Source of the DNA: Staphylococcus sp. Marseille-Q5304
Lineage (GTDB): Bacteria > Bacillota > Bacilli > Staphylococcales > Staphylococcaceae
Assembly (NCBI RefSeq): GCF_943737015.1
Contig: NZ_CALSFP010000001.1
Span: 1,302,001 to 1,366,000 of the forward strand
Length of the DNA stretch: 64,000 bases
Direction of reading: 5' to 3'
A program made the translations under genes and the position numbers. Under the pieces are notes generated by a model. The model was not told the origin of the DNA. It did no database searches and saw nothing but the letters and a program-made list of their open reading frames with translations. Shown piece after piece: positions 52,528 through 63,925 of this stretch. The first letter of the stretch is position 1. Each line of letters opens with the position of its first letter.

Positions 52528-52807
52528 AAGGAAGCCCCCCTGTGAAACAATTAAATTATTTGGTGTTCTTTCTTTGAATTTGTAATTTACGTATACTTCA
52601 TTCAACTAATTTCAGTTACTATAATTGTTTATGTCGTATGGTAATTGCAAAGAAATGTCGTTAATAAATATTATCTCTACGTTAATTGTTTGCAATATAG
52701 GGTCATGTAACTAAAAATTTTAAATGATAACATTTATCAATTAGTAAACGCTTCCATATACAAACAAAAAAAGAACGCCTGTTATTTGTTATTGTAACAC
52801 TAAAATA

Positions 52808-52850
52808 TAATTTTTTGGGCATGAGAATGATTCTCATGCCAAAAAATTGC
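52808..52850. terminator. Bidirectional terminator between uvrC and sdhC
   Basis: TTTTTTGG(G)CATGAGAA / TTCTCATG(C)CAAAAAA around a TGA loop (52811-52846): a stem with T runs in both directions, 12 nt after the uvrC stop. Its centre TGAGAATGATTCTCA is also a 7-1-7 palindrome like Fur/PerR boxes. The rest of 52528-52807 should contain the sdh promoter; I could not assign it. Confidence 0.85.
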
Positions 52851-52857
52851 CACATCT

Positions 52858-54651
52858 CTATTTTTTTAGTGCCTCCATCAGATTTTTAGCTACTTTTTCT
52901 GGTAGCCCACTCGCTCTAAAATCTTCAATTGTAGCTTCTTTCATCTTTTTTATTGAACCGAATGTACGCAGTAATTTAGTCTTACGTTTTGATCCGATAC
53001 CATCAACAGTATCTAACACAGAATGAAGACCCGTTTTCTGACGTGTTTGTCTGTGGAATGTAATTGCAAAGCGATGTACTTCATCTTGTATTCTATGCAA
53101 TAAGTAAAATGCTTGGCTATTTTTCTTCAATGGTACAATTTCTGCATTTTCACCATAAAGGATTTCAGATGTTTTATGTTTTTCATTTTTACGCAAACCA
53201 GCTACAGGAATATCTAATCCTAGCTCGTTTTCAAGCACATCGATAACACCTGACATATGACCTTTACCGCCATCAACGAGTATTAAATCTGGCAATGGTG
53301 AGCCTTCGTTTAATACACGCGTATATCTTCTACGCACTACTTCTCGCATCGATTTATAATCGTCTGGGCCCTCTACTGTTTTAATTTTATATTTGCGATA
53401 ACCTTTTTTATTCGGCTTACCATCCACAAATGAAACCATTGCTGATACAGGATCGACACCCTGAATATTAGAATTATCGAACGCTTCAATTCTTATTGGA
53501 GTTTGAATACCCATGGCCTCACCGAGCTCTTCGATTGCTTTTACTGTACGAGACTCATCTTTTGATATCAATTCGAATTTGTTTTCAAGTGTTACTTTAG
53601 CATTATGACTCGCTAAATCGACCATTTCTCTTTTCTTGCCACGTACAGGTTGTACAATCTTCGTATCAACAACTGACTGAATGACATCTGGATCTAACTG
53701 TTTAGGCACATGTACTTCTTTCGGTAATAAATGTTGATTTAAATCATAAAACTGTCCAATAAACGTATAAAATTCTTCTTCCGGTGTTTGTTGGATTGGA
53801 ATCATCGTTGCATCTCTTTTGATCATGTCGCCTTGACGAATAAAGAACACTTGCACACACATCCAACCTTTAGAAACACTATAACCGAATACATCTCGCA
53901 CTGTATTATCAGTTGTGGTCATTTTTTGTTTCTGTTTCTTAGTCAAATTCTGAATATGTTGAATTAAATCACGATATTCTTTTGCCCTTTCGAAATCAAG
54001 CTCTTCACTCGCAGCATTCATTCGTTGTTCCAAATTGTTAAGAATCGTTTTATCTTCACCATTTAAAAATTCAGTTATTTCTTTCGTCATTTGGGCATAT
54101 TTATCTAAATCAACTGGATAAACACATGGCCCCATACATTGACCGATATGATAATACAAACACAATTTATCTGGCATTTTATCGCATTTTCTAAATGGAT
54201 AAATGCGATCCAATAACTTTTTCGTTTCTTGCGCTGAATATGCGTTAGGGTACGGGCCAAAATATTTACCACTATTTTTCTTTACTGTACGGGTAACCAT
54301 AAGTCTTGGATGCTTTTCTTTCGTTATTTTTATAAAAGGATAACTTTTATCGTCTTTCAATAGGATATTATAACGAGGTTGGTATTGTTTGATTAAATTT
54401 AGTTCAAGTAGTAGAGATTCGGTTTCACTCGAAGTAACGATAAATTCAAAATTGCGGATTTCTCCTACTAACCTAGTAGTTTTAGCATCATGTGCACCTG
54501 TGAAATAGGATCGTAAACGATTGCGTAATTTTTTCGCTTTCCCTACATAGATGACTTGATTTTGTCTATCTTTCATTAAATAACAACCTGGTTCCATTGG
54601 AACGACTGATAATTTTCGCTTTATTTTTTGGTGAGTTTCCGTATCCATCAT
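52858..54651 (-). CDS. uvrC: Excinuclease ABC subunit C
   Basis: 597 residues (596 from the second ATG at 54648). Makes both incisions in nucleotide excision repair. GIY-YIG nuclease domain near the N-terminus ([20 protein letters not shown], about 19-38), UVR motif ([17 protein letters not shown], about 213-229), the C-terminal RNase H-like domain ([19 protein letters not shown], about 370-390) and a final helix-hairpin-helix ([19 protein letters not shown]). GGAGGAAATTAT ribosome site. No obvious LexA box seen. Confidence 0.97.
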   Translation of the reverse strand: MMDTETHQKIKRKLSVVPMEPGCYLMKDRQNQVIYVGKAKKLRNRLRSYFTGAHDAKTTRLVGEIRNFEFIVTSSETESLLLELNLIKQYQPRYNILLKDDKSYPFIKITKEKHPRLMVTRTVKKNSGKYFGPYPNAYSAQETKKLLDRIYPFRKCDKMPDKLCLYYHIGQCMGPCVYPVDLDKYAQMTKEITEFLNGEDKTILNNLEQRMNAASEELDFERAKEYRDLIQHIQNLTKKQKQKMTTTDNTVRDVFGYSVSKGWMCVQVFFIRQGDMIKRDATMIPIQQTPEEEFYTFIGQFYDLNQHLLPKEVHVPKQLDPDVIQSVVDTKIVQPVRGKKREMVDLASHNAKVTLENKFELISKDESRTVKAIEELGEAMGIQTPIRIEAFDNSNIQGVDPVSAMVSFVDGKPNKKGYRKYKIKTVEGPDDYKSMREVVRRRYTRVLNEGSPLPDLILVDGGKGHMSGVIDVLENELGLDIPVAGLRKNEKHKTSEILYGENAEIVPLKKNSQAFYLLHRIQDEVHRFAITFHRQTRQKTGLHSVLDTVDGIGSKRKTKLLRTFGSIKKMKEATIEDFRASGLPEKVAKNLMEALKK

Positions 54652-54782
54652 ATAATTTCCTCCTTTCTTTGAAATTGGTTATTGTAATATTTAATATGTA
54701 TCGTTATAAGATTTGCATACATTTTCGTAATTTATTCAATATTGATATTCAATCGACACTCAATATTTTTTCTAAAAAATGG

Positions 54783-54820
54783 AAAACTGGGACATTAATT
54801 TAATTAATGTCCCAGCTAAT
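54783..54820 (-). terminator. Terminator of trxA
   Basis: GGGACATTAAT (54788-54798) / ATTAATGTCCC (54803-54813) forms a perfect stem, 19 nt after the trxA stop. Minus-strand sequence after it reads AGTTTTCCATTTTTTAG. Confidence 0.8.
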
Positions 54821-54831
54821 CTTAATGAATT

Positions 54832-55146
54832 TTATAGATGTTTATCAATCACTTCAGCTAAGTTTTCTTTAGGTTGGAAACCTACGATCTTATCAACTGG
54901 TTCACCGTCTTTAAATACGAGTAATGTTGGAATACTCATTACTTCAAATTTGGCAGCTGTTGATGGGTTTTCGTCGACATCTAATTTTAAGATATCTGCT
55001 TTACCATCGTAATCTCCTGCTAATTCTTCTAAAACTGGCGCAATCATTTTACATGGGCCACACCAAGTTGCCCAGAAATCTACTAATTTAACGCCAGATT
55101 GGATATTTTCATCAAAGTTTGAATCTGTTACTTTTACAAGTGCCAT
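54832..55146 (-). CDS. trxA: Thioredoxin
   Basis: 104 residues, the standard S. aureus TrxA length. Active site [10 protein letters not shown] with Cys29 and Cys32; cis-Pro in [10 protein letters not shown] (about 71-80). Reduces protein disulfides with electrons from thioredoxin reductase. The ATG at 55146 ([10 protein letters not shown]) is used; a TTG three codons upstream is inside the AAGGAGGATT region. A short hairpin-like sequence at 54778-54815 (GGGACATTAATTTAATTAATGTCCC) follows as terminator. Confidence 0.97.
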   Translation of the reverse strand: MALVKVTDSNFDENIQSGVKLVDFWATWCGPCKMIAPVLEELAGDYDGKADILKLDVDENPSTAAKFEVMSIPTLLVFKDGEPVDKIVGFQPKENLAEVIDKHL

Positions 55147-55228
55147 ATATGCCAATCCTCCTTAATATTCAAATGATGAGGAAATTATAACAGACTTTTT
55201 ATAAATCTGCATACCTCTTTGCTCATTA

Positions 55229-57577
55229 TTATTTTAACGTTGCTACTGTAACGCCAAAACCACCTTCACTAGGCATGCCGTTTCTAAATGATGACACATT
55301 TTTATGTTGTTTTAAATGATTTTGCACACCTTTTTGTAAAGCACCGGTACCCTTACCGTGAATAATGTAAACCTGTTCGTAGTTACTCAACACAGCTTGA
55401 TCTAAATATTGGTCTACTGCAACCATTGCTTCATCGTAACGATAACCACGTAAATCTAGTTCCATTTTAATGCTTTGTCGATTTTGACGTTTAACCATTT
55501 TTGTTGGTTGTGGTTTTGTTTTCTTCGTTTTCTCAAGATCTGATAACGGTAATTTCATTTTGATAATACCCATTTGAACAACCGCTTCGTCATTATCTAC
55601 AAGTTCAAGCACTTCGCCTTTTTGTCCATATGTGAGTACTTTTACTTCATCGCCTGCTTTGATTTCATCATATTTTTGTTTTTGGACTTCTTTTTTAATT
55701 GATTTCGCTTCATATTGATCATCTAGTTGCTTTTTCTTATCGATTAATTCGTGTTCTTTCACGTCAGCGCCTTTTTTATCACGTAATTGTCGTAATTCTT
55801 TTAATATAGTATCCGCTTCTTTAGTTGCTGTTTTCACGCGTTGATTAGCTTTTTCTTTAGCTTGTTCGATGAGTTGCTTTTGGTAATTCTGGTACTGACT
55901 ATATTGTTTAGCTAAATCATCGTGTACACTTTGGGCTTCTCTTAATAGTTGATCTAACTCGATGCGTTGTTCGTCTACACGTTTTGAATTATATTCTAAT
56001 GATGCAATCATTTCGTTAATTTCTTGTTCGTCTTGACCAATCATAGATTTGGCTTTTTGTATTATTTTAGTTGTTAAACCTAATTTTCTGGAAATATCGA
56101 AAGCGTTTGAACGCCCTGGCACACCCATCAATAACTTATATGTTGGACTTAGGCTATTTACATCAAATTCTACACTTGCATTCATAACACCTGTTCTATT
56201 GTAACTATAGGCTTTCAGTTCTGGATAGTGCGTTGTTGCCATCACAAGTGCACCAATTTCTTGGACATAGTCTAATATACTCATCGCAAGAGCCGCACCT
56301 TCACTTGGGTCTGTTCCTGCACCTAACTCGTCAAATAGAATAATGCTTTGTTTATTGGCATCTTGTAATATTTCTACAATATTTTTCATATGTGATGAGA
56401 ATGTAGATAAAGATTGCTCGATAGATTGCTCGTCTCCGATATCACAATAGACATTATCAAATACGCCCAATTTACTACCATCTAATGTCGGAATTAACAA
56501 ACCTGATTGAGCCATTATAATGATGAGCCCCAACGTTTTAAGGGTTACCGTTTTACCACCTGTGTTTGGCCCCGTTATGATTACGGTATTAACGTCTTCA
56601 GCAAATTCAATCGTATTTGCAACAACAGTTTCTTGATCTAATAAAGGATGAAATGCTTTAGGTAAATATACAGATCTTTCTTCTGTAAATTGAGGTTTTG
56701 TACCTTTAATATCACGTGCATAACGTGACTTGGCAGTTAAGAAATCAATTTGTCCCATAATTGATTCAGACGTTAAACATTCCTCTGCATTTTCGGCTAC
56801 AAGTGCAGTGATTTCTGTTAAAATTCGTTCTCGTTCTGCCGCTTCATCATTTTTTAATCGACTAATTTGATTGTTCATCTCAACGATAGAAGTGGGTTCG
56901 ATATATAAAGTTTGACCTGAGGCAGATTGGTCATGCACAATCCCTTTAAAATCTTGTCTATACTCTGCTTTGACAGGAATTACATTACGTTCATTTCTCA
57001 CTGTGACAATCGCATCAGACAGTTTCTTCTGATTTGCTTGGCTTTTAACGATTTTATCAAGATTTTGTTTGATGCGTTGTGTCGTAGTTGAAATCTTACT
57101 TCTTATACCTTGTAATTCATAACTAGCATGATCATACAAATCATGGGCATCACATTTTTGATGAATTTCTTGATATACATTTGTTAATACCGGTAGTTGA
57201 TTCATTCGTTCATCTAGAATAGGATATTTAACTTCTTCATCTTCTTCTAATAAGTTATTGTAGAATGTTTTATATTGATTTTGTACTTGAATAAGTCGTT
57301 TGATTAAATTAAGTTCACGAACATTGAGTACACCACCGATAGTTGCTCGGTGAATGTAGTGAGAAATTTTTGATAGACCGCTTAAGCTTGGTAAGCGATG
57401 TTTATTATAGATTTGTGCAATTTCATCAGTTTCATTAATCTGAAATTCCACCGTTTTAATATCTGTAGCTGGTGACATTGCTTTGATTTTTTCAACACCG
57501 ATATCACTCATTGCTTCTTTTTCTACCAGTGCTTTAATTTTATCGAATTCTAAGACATCTAATGATTTCTGTCTCAT
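55229..57577 (-). CDS. mutS2: MutS2 (endonuclease/ribosome-collision ATPase)
   Basis: 782 residues. MutS core without the mismatch-recognition domain: Walker [16 protein letters not shown] (about 331-345), Walker [21 protein letters not shown] (about 405-424), a long coiled coil (about 515-630), then KOW-like and the C-terminal Smr domain ([20 protein letters not shown], about 703-722, with [10 protein letters not shown]). In B. subtilis MutS2 splits collided ribosomes; elsewhere it suppresses recombination. It starts 9 nt after polX. Confidence 0.96.
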   Translation of the reverse strand: MRQKSLDVLEFDKIKALVEKEAMSDIGVEKIKAMSPATDIKTVEFQINETDEIAQIYNKHRLPSLSGLSKISHYIHRATIGGVLNVRELNLIKRLIQVQNQYKTFYNNLLEEDEEVKYPILDERMNQLPVLTNVYQEIHQKCDAHDLYDHASYELQGIRSKISTTTQRIKQNLDKIVKSQANQKKLSDAIVTVRNERNVIPVKAEYRQDFKGIVHDQSASGQTLYIEPTSIVEMNNQISRLKNDEAAERERILTEITALVAENAEECLTSESIMGQIDFLTAKSRYARDIKGTKPQFTEERSVYLPKAFHPLLDQETVVANTIEFAEDVNTVIITGPNTGGKTVTLKTLGLIIIMAQSGLLIPTLDGSKLGVFDNVYCDIGDEQSIEQSLSTFSSHMKNIVEILQDANKQSIILFDELGAGTDPSEGAALAMSILDYVQEIGALVMATTHYPELKAYSYNRTGVMNASVEFDVNSLSPTYKLLMGVPGRSNAFDISRKLGLTTKIIQKAKSMIGQDEQEINEMIASLEYNSKRVDEQRIELDQLLREAQSVHDDLAKQYSQYQNYQKQLIEQAKEKANQRVKTATKEADTILKELRQLRDKKGADVKEHELIDKKKQLDDQYEAKSIKKEVQKQKYDEIKAGDEVKVLTYGQKGEVLELVDNDEAVVQMGIIKMKLPLSDLEKTKKTKPQPTKMVKRQNRQSIKMELDLRGYRYDEAMVAVDQYLDQAVLSNYEQVYIIHGKGTGALQKGVQNHLKQHKNVSSFRNGMPSEGGFGVTVATLK

Positions 57578-57586
57578 ACAATCCCT

Positions 57587-59299
57587 CTATTTCTTCAATT
57601 TAATGTTATTTTCAATGAAATCTTTAAAATCTTCACGAGATAAAGTATTAATAACACGCTCTTTATGCACAAATCCTTTTTGAGCAGTAGCCACACCATA
57701 TTCCATAAATTCTAAATGATCTACATGGTGAGCGTCTGTATTAATCGTCAATCGAATATTCGGATGTTTACGTACAACTTCAGCGTTTAAATCTAATCGT
57801 TTCGGATTTGCGTTTATCTCTAATATTGTGTTTGTTGCCTCCGCCATTTCACACAATTTGTCTATATCAGGTTCATAGCCTGGTCTTTTACCTATAATGC
57901 GACCGGTTGGATGTGCAATATGGCGTACATATGGATTTTTGCAGGCATTTTCAAGTCGTTTCATAATTTCTTCCTGAGGTTGATTAAAGCTTTGGTGAAT
58001 TGCTGCAATCACATAGTCTAATTGAGCTAATACCTCATCGCTATAATCCAATTCTCCATTAGGTAAGATATCCATTTCAATACCTGAATAAATATCAATT
58101 TCATCATATTTATCATTGAGCGTTTTAATTTCTTCATTTTGACGTAATAGTTGCTCGACTGATAACCCATTCGCAACCTTTAAACTTTGTGAATGGTCAG
58201 TGATAACCATATATTGGTAACCCTTTTCAATATTTGCTTTCACCATATCTTCTATACTAAATGCACCATCACTAAAGGTTGTATGCATATGCAAGTCACC
58301 GTTAATATCGTCTAATTGAAGTATATTTGTAAGTGATTTATCAAATTCACTACCATCTTCTCTCATAGCAGGTGCAATCCAATTCACTCCATAATGTTCA
58401 TATATTTCTGCTTCACTTTGATATTGAATCAACTCACCATTTTGCTGTTCTATACCGTATTCACTAATTTTTTCATTTCTTTCTTTAGCTAATTGACGAA
58501 TACGAATGTTGTGATCTTTAGAACCCGTGAAATGTTGTAACGTATGATAGTACGCCGATGGTTCAATAAGTCTAAAGTCCACTCCAATTGTTTCATCGTC
58601 GTATGAAAGTTCGAGCGATATTTTAGTATGTCCTATCGCTACTTCTTTAACTTTATTTGGTATTTCTAACAATGCTTGTTGTACTGTTTCAGGATCATCG
58701 GTACTAATAATATAATCAATATCTTTACTAGATTCTTTAAAACGTCTAAAGCTACCTGCTACATTAAATTGATCAATAGCTTCAATCTCGGACAAATAGC
58801 TATCAATTTCTAGACTTAACCCAGCAATTTGGTCAATCGGATAACGATCTTTTTTAGCACCCAAAGCTTTAACAGCTTCTAATATATTTTGTTCTGTCTT
58901 TTTAGCAAATCCACTTAGTTCGCTCACTTTTCCTGCCTCACAAGCTTGTTGTAAAGCATCCTTACTATCGATACCAAGTTCTTTATATAACTTTGCTATT
59001 TTCTTACTACCAAGACCTTGAATTTTTAATAGTGGGATTAAACCAGCAGGTACTTCATCTTGTAGCGCTTCAAGAGTTGTTGATTTACCTTGTTCTCGAT
59101 ATTCATTAATTACTTCGCCTACACCTTTTCCAATGCCTTTAAGTTCCGTCACGTCATCAATTTCATCTAATGGACGTTCATCCGTTTCTAAACTTTGTGC
59201 TGCTTTACGATATGCAGAAACTTTAAAAGTGTTCTCCCCTTTTAATTCCATATATACAGCTATTTTTTCTAGTAATTTTATAATTTCTTTCTTTGACAT
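57587..59299 (-). CDS. polX: DNA polymerase/3'-5' exonuclease PolX
   Basis: 570 residues. N-terminal polymerase X family part with HhH elements (LKGIGKGVGEVINEY, about 49-63; IQGLGSKKIAKLYKELG, about 93-109), nucleotidyltransferase GSFRRFKESSKDIDYI (about 182-197) and a C-terminal PHP domain (DLHMHTTFSDGAFSIEDMV about 336-354, ITDHSQSL, HPTGRI, INTDAHHVDHL). Fills short gaps in base excision repair. GGGAGGGAATGTC precedes the ATG. Followed by mutS2 in one operon. Confidence 0.95.
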   Translation of the reverse strand: MSKKEIIKLLEKIAVYMELKGENTFKVSAYRKAAQSLETDERPLDEIDDVTELKGIGKGVGEVINEYREQGKSTTLEALQDEVPAGLIPLLKIQGLGSKKIAKLYKELGIDSKDALQQACEAGKVSELSGFAKKTEQNILEAVKALGAKKDRYPIDQIAGLSLEIDSYLSEIEAIDQFNVAGSFRRFKESSKDIDYIISTDDPETVQQALLEIPNKVKEVAIGHTKISLELSYDDETIGVDFRLIEPSAYYHTLQHFTGSKDHNIRIRQLAKERNEKISEYGIEQQNGELIQYQSEAEIYEHYGVNWIAPAMREDGSEFDKSLTNILQLDDINGDLHMHTTFSDGAFSIEDMVKANIEKGYQYMVITDHSQSLKVANGLSVEQLLRQNEEIKTLNDKYDEIDIYSGIEMDILPNGELDYSDEVLAQLDYVIAAIHQSFNQPQEEIMKRLENACKNPYVRHIAHPTGRIIGKRPGYEPDIDKLCEMAEATNTILEINANPKRLDLNAEVVRKHPNIRLTINTDAHHVDHLEFMEYGVATAQKGFVHKERVINTLSREDFKDFIENNIKLKK

Positions 59300-59427
59300 G
59301 ACATTCCCTCCATAAAAAAAGGGGCAACAACAATTACTGCTTTAAATTAACCAGTAAATCGAATATGCCCTTAAAGTAAAATATGTTCAAAATACGAAAC
59401 ATGACATTTTAACAATAGTGCTTACTA

Positions 59428-59949
59428 TTATAGTTCGTTAATAAATTGGGATAATAACGGTATATGATTTACAAAATGTCTCGCAATTAATGAATTTGAT
59501 AATTGTGATTGGAAAATATCTAAAGGATACAGTGATATGCAATATAAAAATATCACACTAAAAATACAAGAAGATATAAAACTTAATGCAATACCACCAT
59601 AACGACTAAATTGTGTAATCGACAATTGCTTTATTACATAATCAAACGATACAATCATGCAATAACAAATTACTTTCGTTAAGATAAATATAATGACAAA
59701 AGCAATAATATGATTAAACCTTGTCTCAATTTCATCATAATGAAATGTATAAGTCATGTGATATGCATGTGTTATTGGAAAAGGAATAAATAAATCTAAC
59801 CTCGCTGCGACTAGATTATATAATGTTGAAGATAGCCACAATGCAAACAATGTAGAACTTAAGTGTAAGGCACTAAGCCATAACCCTCTCCTAAAACCAA
59901 TCACACCTATGTAACAAATAAACAATATAACAAGTAAATCAAGTAGCAT
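59428..59949 (-). CDS. CvpA-family membrane protein
   Basis: 173 residues with four hydrophobic segments (about 2-20, 27-47, 78-105 and 115-140). The start MLLDLLVILFICYIGVIGFR with GFRRGLW matches CvpA/colicin V production family members encoded between zapA and polX in Firmicutes (B. subtilis YshB). Function not known. It follows zapA by 3 nt. Confidence 0.85.
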   Translation of the reverse strand: MLLDLLVILFICYIGVIGFRRGLWLSALHLSSTLFALWLSSTLYNLVAARLDLFIPFPITHAYHMTYTFHYDEIETRFNHIIAFVIIFILTKVICYCMIVSFDYVIKQLSITQFSRYGGIALSFISSCIFSVIFLYCISLYPLDIFQSQLSNSLIARHFVNHIPLLSQFINEL

Positions 59950-59952
59950 GGT

Positions 59953-60216
59953 TTACTCTTGATTTTTTAATTTCTTAATTTCTTGTTGTAATTGGTAATT
60001 TTCTTCTTCTACTTGAACTTTTTCATGCATGATATTCACTGCAGTTAATATTGCTTTTCGTGTAGTATCAAGCCCTGTACTCATTCTACCTAACTCTTTA
60101 AGTCTATCATCTACTAAATGTGCAACATAGCGAATATGTTCAGGGTTGTCTTCACCGACAATTGTATAATGCTGATCGTTGATAGTTACATTAATTCGAT
60201 TTTTAAACTCACCCAT
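59953..60216 (-). CDS. zapA: Cell division protein ZapA
   Basis: 87 residues. Stimulates FtsZ bundling. N-terminal beta part MGEFKNRINVTINDQHYTIV and IRYVAHLVDDRLKEL, then a coiled coil at the C-terminus (about 55-85). ATG 60216 has CAGGAGTTATAAT upstream; an in-frame extension to 60258 lacks support. Confidence 0.93.
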   Translation of the reverse strand: MGEFKNRINVTINDQHYTIVGEDNPEHIRYVAHLVDDRLKELGRMSTGLDTTRKAILTAVNIMHEKVQVEEENYQLQQEIKKLKNQE

Positions 60217-60492
60217 ATTATAACTCCTGACTTTAAATATATTTCCGAACAATCTCATTCATTCTTTTAGTATTATACTATTTTAGAATATTTATCACGA
60301 ACCATTATACACGAGTCATTATTATTTTGTAAGAGGTGTGAATTGTTATATTTAAATATTTTATTACTATTTTAACTAGAAAACTTTAATTTCCTTTTAA
60401 CTACATTTTATAACTATTTCGTATATGAATTCACACGTGATATGATGTATATTGTTTAATTTAAAGTATATGGATTAAAGAGAGGCTAAACA

Positions 60493-61419
60493 ATGACAAA
60501 CGTTGTACTAAAATTATCCGAATCTGAGATACAGAAACTTATCTCTAAATTATCATTTGAACAAACTCATCTGCCACAAGGCATGAAAGCGAAAGTAAAA
60601 CATCAAGGCACATCAATTTCGATTTACAATTCGAATAAGGTTATGTTTCAAGGCAAAGATGCTCAAACGATTGCATCACAATTATTACCAAACCATACAT
60701 CTGAGAAACCATCGAAAGAGTCATCAATTAAAAATAACACTCCAAAATATAATCAATATCATTGTATCGGTAGTGATGAAGCTGGTAGTGGTGATTACTT
60801 TGGTCCTTTAACTGTATGTGCAGCCTACATTTCTAAAGAGCACGTCGAGTTATTAAAAACATTAGGCGTTGATGATTCTAAAAAATTAACCGATAAAAAA
60901 ATTGTAGAAATTGCTGAACAACTGATTACATTTGTTCCCCATTCGTTATTAACTTTACAAAATGATAAATATAACGAAAGACAAAAATCGGGTTGGTCAC
61001 AAGTTAAAATGAAAGCAGTGTTACATAACCAAGCTATCCTTAATGTTACACAAAAAATTGATAACGAAGCATTAGATTACATAGTTATCGATCAATTTGC
61101 ACAACCAGGTGTTTATAAACGATATGCATTAACCGAAATACCTTTTAGTGAAAAAACAAAATTCGAAACGAAAGGTGAATCTAAATCTTTAGCCATTGCT
61201 GCTGCGAGCATCATTTCTAGATATGCATTCGTTAAATATATGGATCAAATTGCTAAAGAAGCTCACCTAGAGATACCAAAAGGTGCGAGTAAAAAGGTAG
61301 ACCTTGCCGCTGCAAAAGTGATTGAACGCTACGGTATCAATTATTTAGATAACATCTCTAAAAAGCATTTCGCAAATCGTAATAAAGCTCAAAACTTAGT
61401 TCAACAAAAGCATAAATAA
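60493..61419 (+). CDS. rnhC: Ribonuclease HIII
   Basis: 308 residues. Cleaves RNA in RNA/DNA hybrids. N-terminal TBP-like substrate-binding domain (about 1-80); catalytic core starts [20 protein letters not shown] (about 94-113), with acidic residues in [11 protein letters not shown] and VIDQFAQPG. It reads opposite to its neighbours. AAGAGAGGCTA lies before the ATG, and the gap 60217-60492 holds both divergent promoters. Confidence 0.96.
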   Translation: MTNVVLKLSESEIQKLISKLSFEQTHLPQGMKAKVKHQGTSISIYNSNKVMFQGKDAQTIASQLLPNHTSEKPSKESSIKNNTPKYNQYHCIGSDEAGSGDYFGPLTVCAAYISKEHVELLKTLGVDDSKKLTDKKIVEIAEQLITFVPHSLLTLQNDKYNERQKSGWSQVKMKAVLHNQAILNVTQKIDNEALDYIVIDQFAQPGVYKRYALTEIPFSEKTKFETKGESKSLAIAAASIISRYAFVKYMDQIAKEAHLEIPKGASKKVDLAAAKVIERYGINYLDNISKKHFANRNKAQNLVQQKHK

Positions 61420-61464
61420 TTATTATAAACAAAGTAACCCAACTTACTATATTTCACCCATAAA

Positions 61465-61512
61465 TATAAAACCCCCCCGTTAAGGGTTTGTTTCCTTAAC
61501 AGGGGGTTATTT
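61465..61512. terminator. Terminator between rnhC and pheT
   Basis: AACCCCCCCGTTAAGG (61470-61485) / CCTTAACAGGGGGTT (61493-61507), G:C rich and flanked by A/T, serving the converging rnhC and pheST units. Confidence 0.88.
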
Positions 61513-61522
61513 ATAAATTCAT

Positions 61523-63925
61523 CTATCTAATTGTAGCACCAATTTCTTGTAAAGAAGTTAAAATTTCTTCATGTACTGCATTAACTTTTTCATCAGTTAA
61601 CGTTTGTTCTGTATCTAAATATGAAAGTCGAATAGCAATTGATTTTTCATCTTCAGCAACATGTTCACCTTCATAAACATCAAAGACTTCTGCATTTTGT
61701 AAAATATCACTACCATGTTCACGGATAACTTGAATTAAACTTGATGATGGCATTTGACGATTAACGAGTAATGCAATATCTCTAGATACACCAGGATATC
61801 TTGGGATAGGTTGATAATTGATATATCCAACAGACACGTCCATGAGCTTATCGTAATTTAATTCGAATACATACGTTCTATCCAAGTCATTCTCTTTAGC
61901 AACACGAGGATGTAATTCACCGATAAACCCTACTGTTTCGTTATTCAACTTGACGATAGCAGTACGTCCTGGATGTAAACCATCCACTTCACCAGCTTCG
62001 TATTCAAATTGTATATCAAGCTTTTCAGCAATACGATCTACAACACCTTTAGCAACGAAGAAATCAATCTGTTCCTTCTTACCTTGCCAAGTATTCCAAG
62101 TATAATCACCTGTTAAAATACCACTTAAATATTCTACTTCATCAGGTAATTGGCCTTCCCCATTACTAAAGAATACGCGTCCTAGTTCATATAGGCGAAC
62201 ATTTGTATTTTTACGGGCCACATTGTAAGCTACAGCGTCAAGTAAATGTGGGATTAAACTTTGACGTAATACTGCATGCGCCTCACTCATTGGCATTAAC
62301 AATGAAATTGTAGATCTATCGACTAACGCAAAATCTTTCGCACGATTCTCATCAACTAATGAGTAAGTAATAGCTTGACTTAAACCAGCACCTTCTAAAG
62401 ATGCTTTAATGACACGTGATTTTGATTGTCTATCTGTTAACGCACCATTTGTTACTTTATTGAATGTTGGTAATGTAGATGGTAATGCGTCATAACCGTA
62501 AATTCTTGCGATTTCTTCAATTAAATCTGCTTGAATTGTAATGTCTTTACGTCGTGATGGTACATACACTGTTAATGCTGAACCATTACGTTTTGTTTCA
62601 AATCCTAATTGTACAAAGATTGATTCAATTTCATCTTCTGATAGAGATAAACCGATTGTCTGATTAATTTTGTCTACAGTTATTTGAATTGGTGTCGTAA
62701 ATTCTCCTAATTCACCTTTAGCTACACGTCCTTCTGTGACGGTGCCACTCGCATATGTTTCTAATAAATAGCATGCTCTGTCAACCGCTTCATCAACGAA
62801 TTCTGTAGCGATACCTTTTTCAAAACGACTTGAAGATTCACTCTTTAAGTTTAATCGTCTTGATGTATGACGAATTGATACTGGGTCGAATATTGCCCCT
62901 TCAATCACTACATTCTTTGTATTCTCTGTAACTTCTGAAAAATCTCCGCCCATTACACCAGCAATCGCAATAGGTTTTTCACCATTTGTAATTACGATAT
63001 CTGAATCTACTAATGTTCTTTCTTGGTCATCCAATGTAGTAATTTTTTCATTGTCATCAGCTCGTCTTACCTCAATCACTTCTGAACCAATTTGATCTTT
63101 ATCGAACATGTGTAATGGTTGACCATATTCTAGAAGAACATAATTCGAAATATCTACGACGTTATTAATTGGTCTGATACCTGCTTTGATTAATCGCATT
63201 TGCATCCATTCTGGTGATGGACCAATTGTTACGTTTTTAACTACTCTTGCACTATAGTATGGAACTTTATCTGTGTTCTGAACATTTACAGACAATGTAT
63301 TTGATGCTTCTTCAGATGAAGCTTTACTTGTTGTTTTAGGTTTAGTTAATGGTAAATTGTATAACGCCGCTGTTTCGTATGCGGTACCAATCATACTTAA
63401 AGCATCGGCTCTATTTGGTGTTAAATCAAATTCCATCACTTGATCATTTAAATAAAGTGCTGTTAACGCATCTGTACCTGGTTGAACTTTTTCTGAAAAT
63501 ACATAAATACCATTTTCAAATGCTTTTGGAACTAAGGCAGCTGGAATGCCTATTTCTTGAAGTGAACAAATCATACCTTCAGAGCGTTCTCCACGTAATT
63601 TAGCACGTTTAATCTTAATGCCACCAGGTAATCTACCCCCTACAGTAGCTACAATAACTGTTTGACCTGCATCCACATTTGGTGCACCACAAACAATTTG
63701 TACAGATTCTTTTTCACCGATATCGACTTGGCAAATGTTTAATTTATCTGCATCAGGATGTGCTTCGATTGATTCAATATAACCGACAACAATATTCTTT
63801 ATATCTTTTGTATAATCGACGATATCATCGACTTCAATACCTGTGCGTGTAATTTTCTCAGCTAATTCATCGACAGGTTGATCGATATTTACGTACGTTG
63901 ACAACCATTCTTTTGAAATAATCAT
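61523..63925 (-). CDS. pheT: Phenylalanyl-tRNA synthetase beta chain
   Basis: 800 residues. N-terminal EMAP/tRBD domain (about 40-150, HPDADKLNICQVDIGEKESV), B3/B4 editing domain (about 210-390, YSARVVKN ... LKSESSSRFEKG), B5 domain (about 405-475), catalytic-like core, and C-terminal FDX-ACB anticodon-binding domain (about 705-800, YPGVSRDIALLVNRQMPSS). Forms the alpha2beta2 enzyme with PheS. Its start overlaps the pheS stop by one base. Confidence 0.97.
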   Translation of the reverse strand: MIISKEWLSTYVNIDQPVDELAEKITRTGIEVDDIVDYTKDIKNIVVGYIESIEAHPDADKLNICQVDIGEKESVQIVCGAPNVDAGQTVIVATVGGRLPGGIKIKRAKLRGERSEGMICSLQEIGIPAALVPKAFENGIYVFSEKVQPGTDALTALYLNDQVMEFDLTPNRADALSMIGTAYETAALYNLPLTKPKTTSKASSEEASNTLSVNVQNTDKVPYYSARVVKNVTIGPSPEWMQMRLIKAGIRPINNVVDISNYVLLEYGQPLHMFDKDQIGSEVIEVRRADDNEKITTLDDQERTLVDSDIVITNGEKPIAIAGVMGGDFSEVTENTKNVVIEGAIFDPVSIRHTSRRLNLKSESSSRFEKGIATEFVDEAVDRACYLLETYASGTVTEGRVAKGELGEFTTPIQITVDKINQTIGLSLSEDEIESIFVQLGFETKRNGSALTVYVPSRRKDITIQADLIEEIARIYGYDALPSTLPTFNKVTNGALTDRQSKSRVIKASLEGAGLSQAITYSLVDENRAKDFALVDRSTISLLMPMSEAHAVLRQSLIPHLLDAVAYNVARKNTNVRLYELGRVFFSNGEGQLPDEVEYLSGILTGDYTWNTWQGKKEQIDFFVAKGVVDRIAEKLDIQFEYEAGEVDGLHPGRTAIVKLNNETVGFIGELHPRVAKENDLDRTYVFELNYDKLMDVSVGYINYQPIPRYPGVSRDIALLVNRQMPSSSLIQVIREHGSDILQNAEVFDVYEGEHVAEDEKSIAIRLSYLDTEQTLTDEKVNAVHEEILTSLQEIGATIR

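Noticed and set aside
52818..52836. TGAGAATGATTCTCA, a 7-1-7 palindrome like a Fur/PerR box, upstream of sdhC
   Set aside because: It is the core of a strong bidirectional terminator after uvrC and about 300 bases from the sdhC start; the palindrome is explained by the hairpin. It also differs from both consensus sequences in the outer positions.
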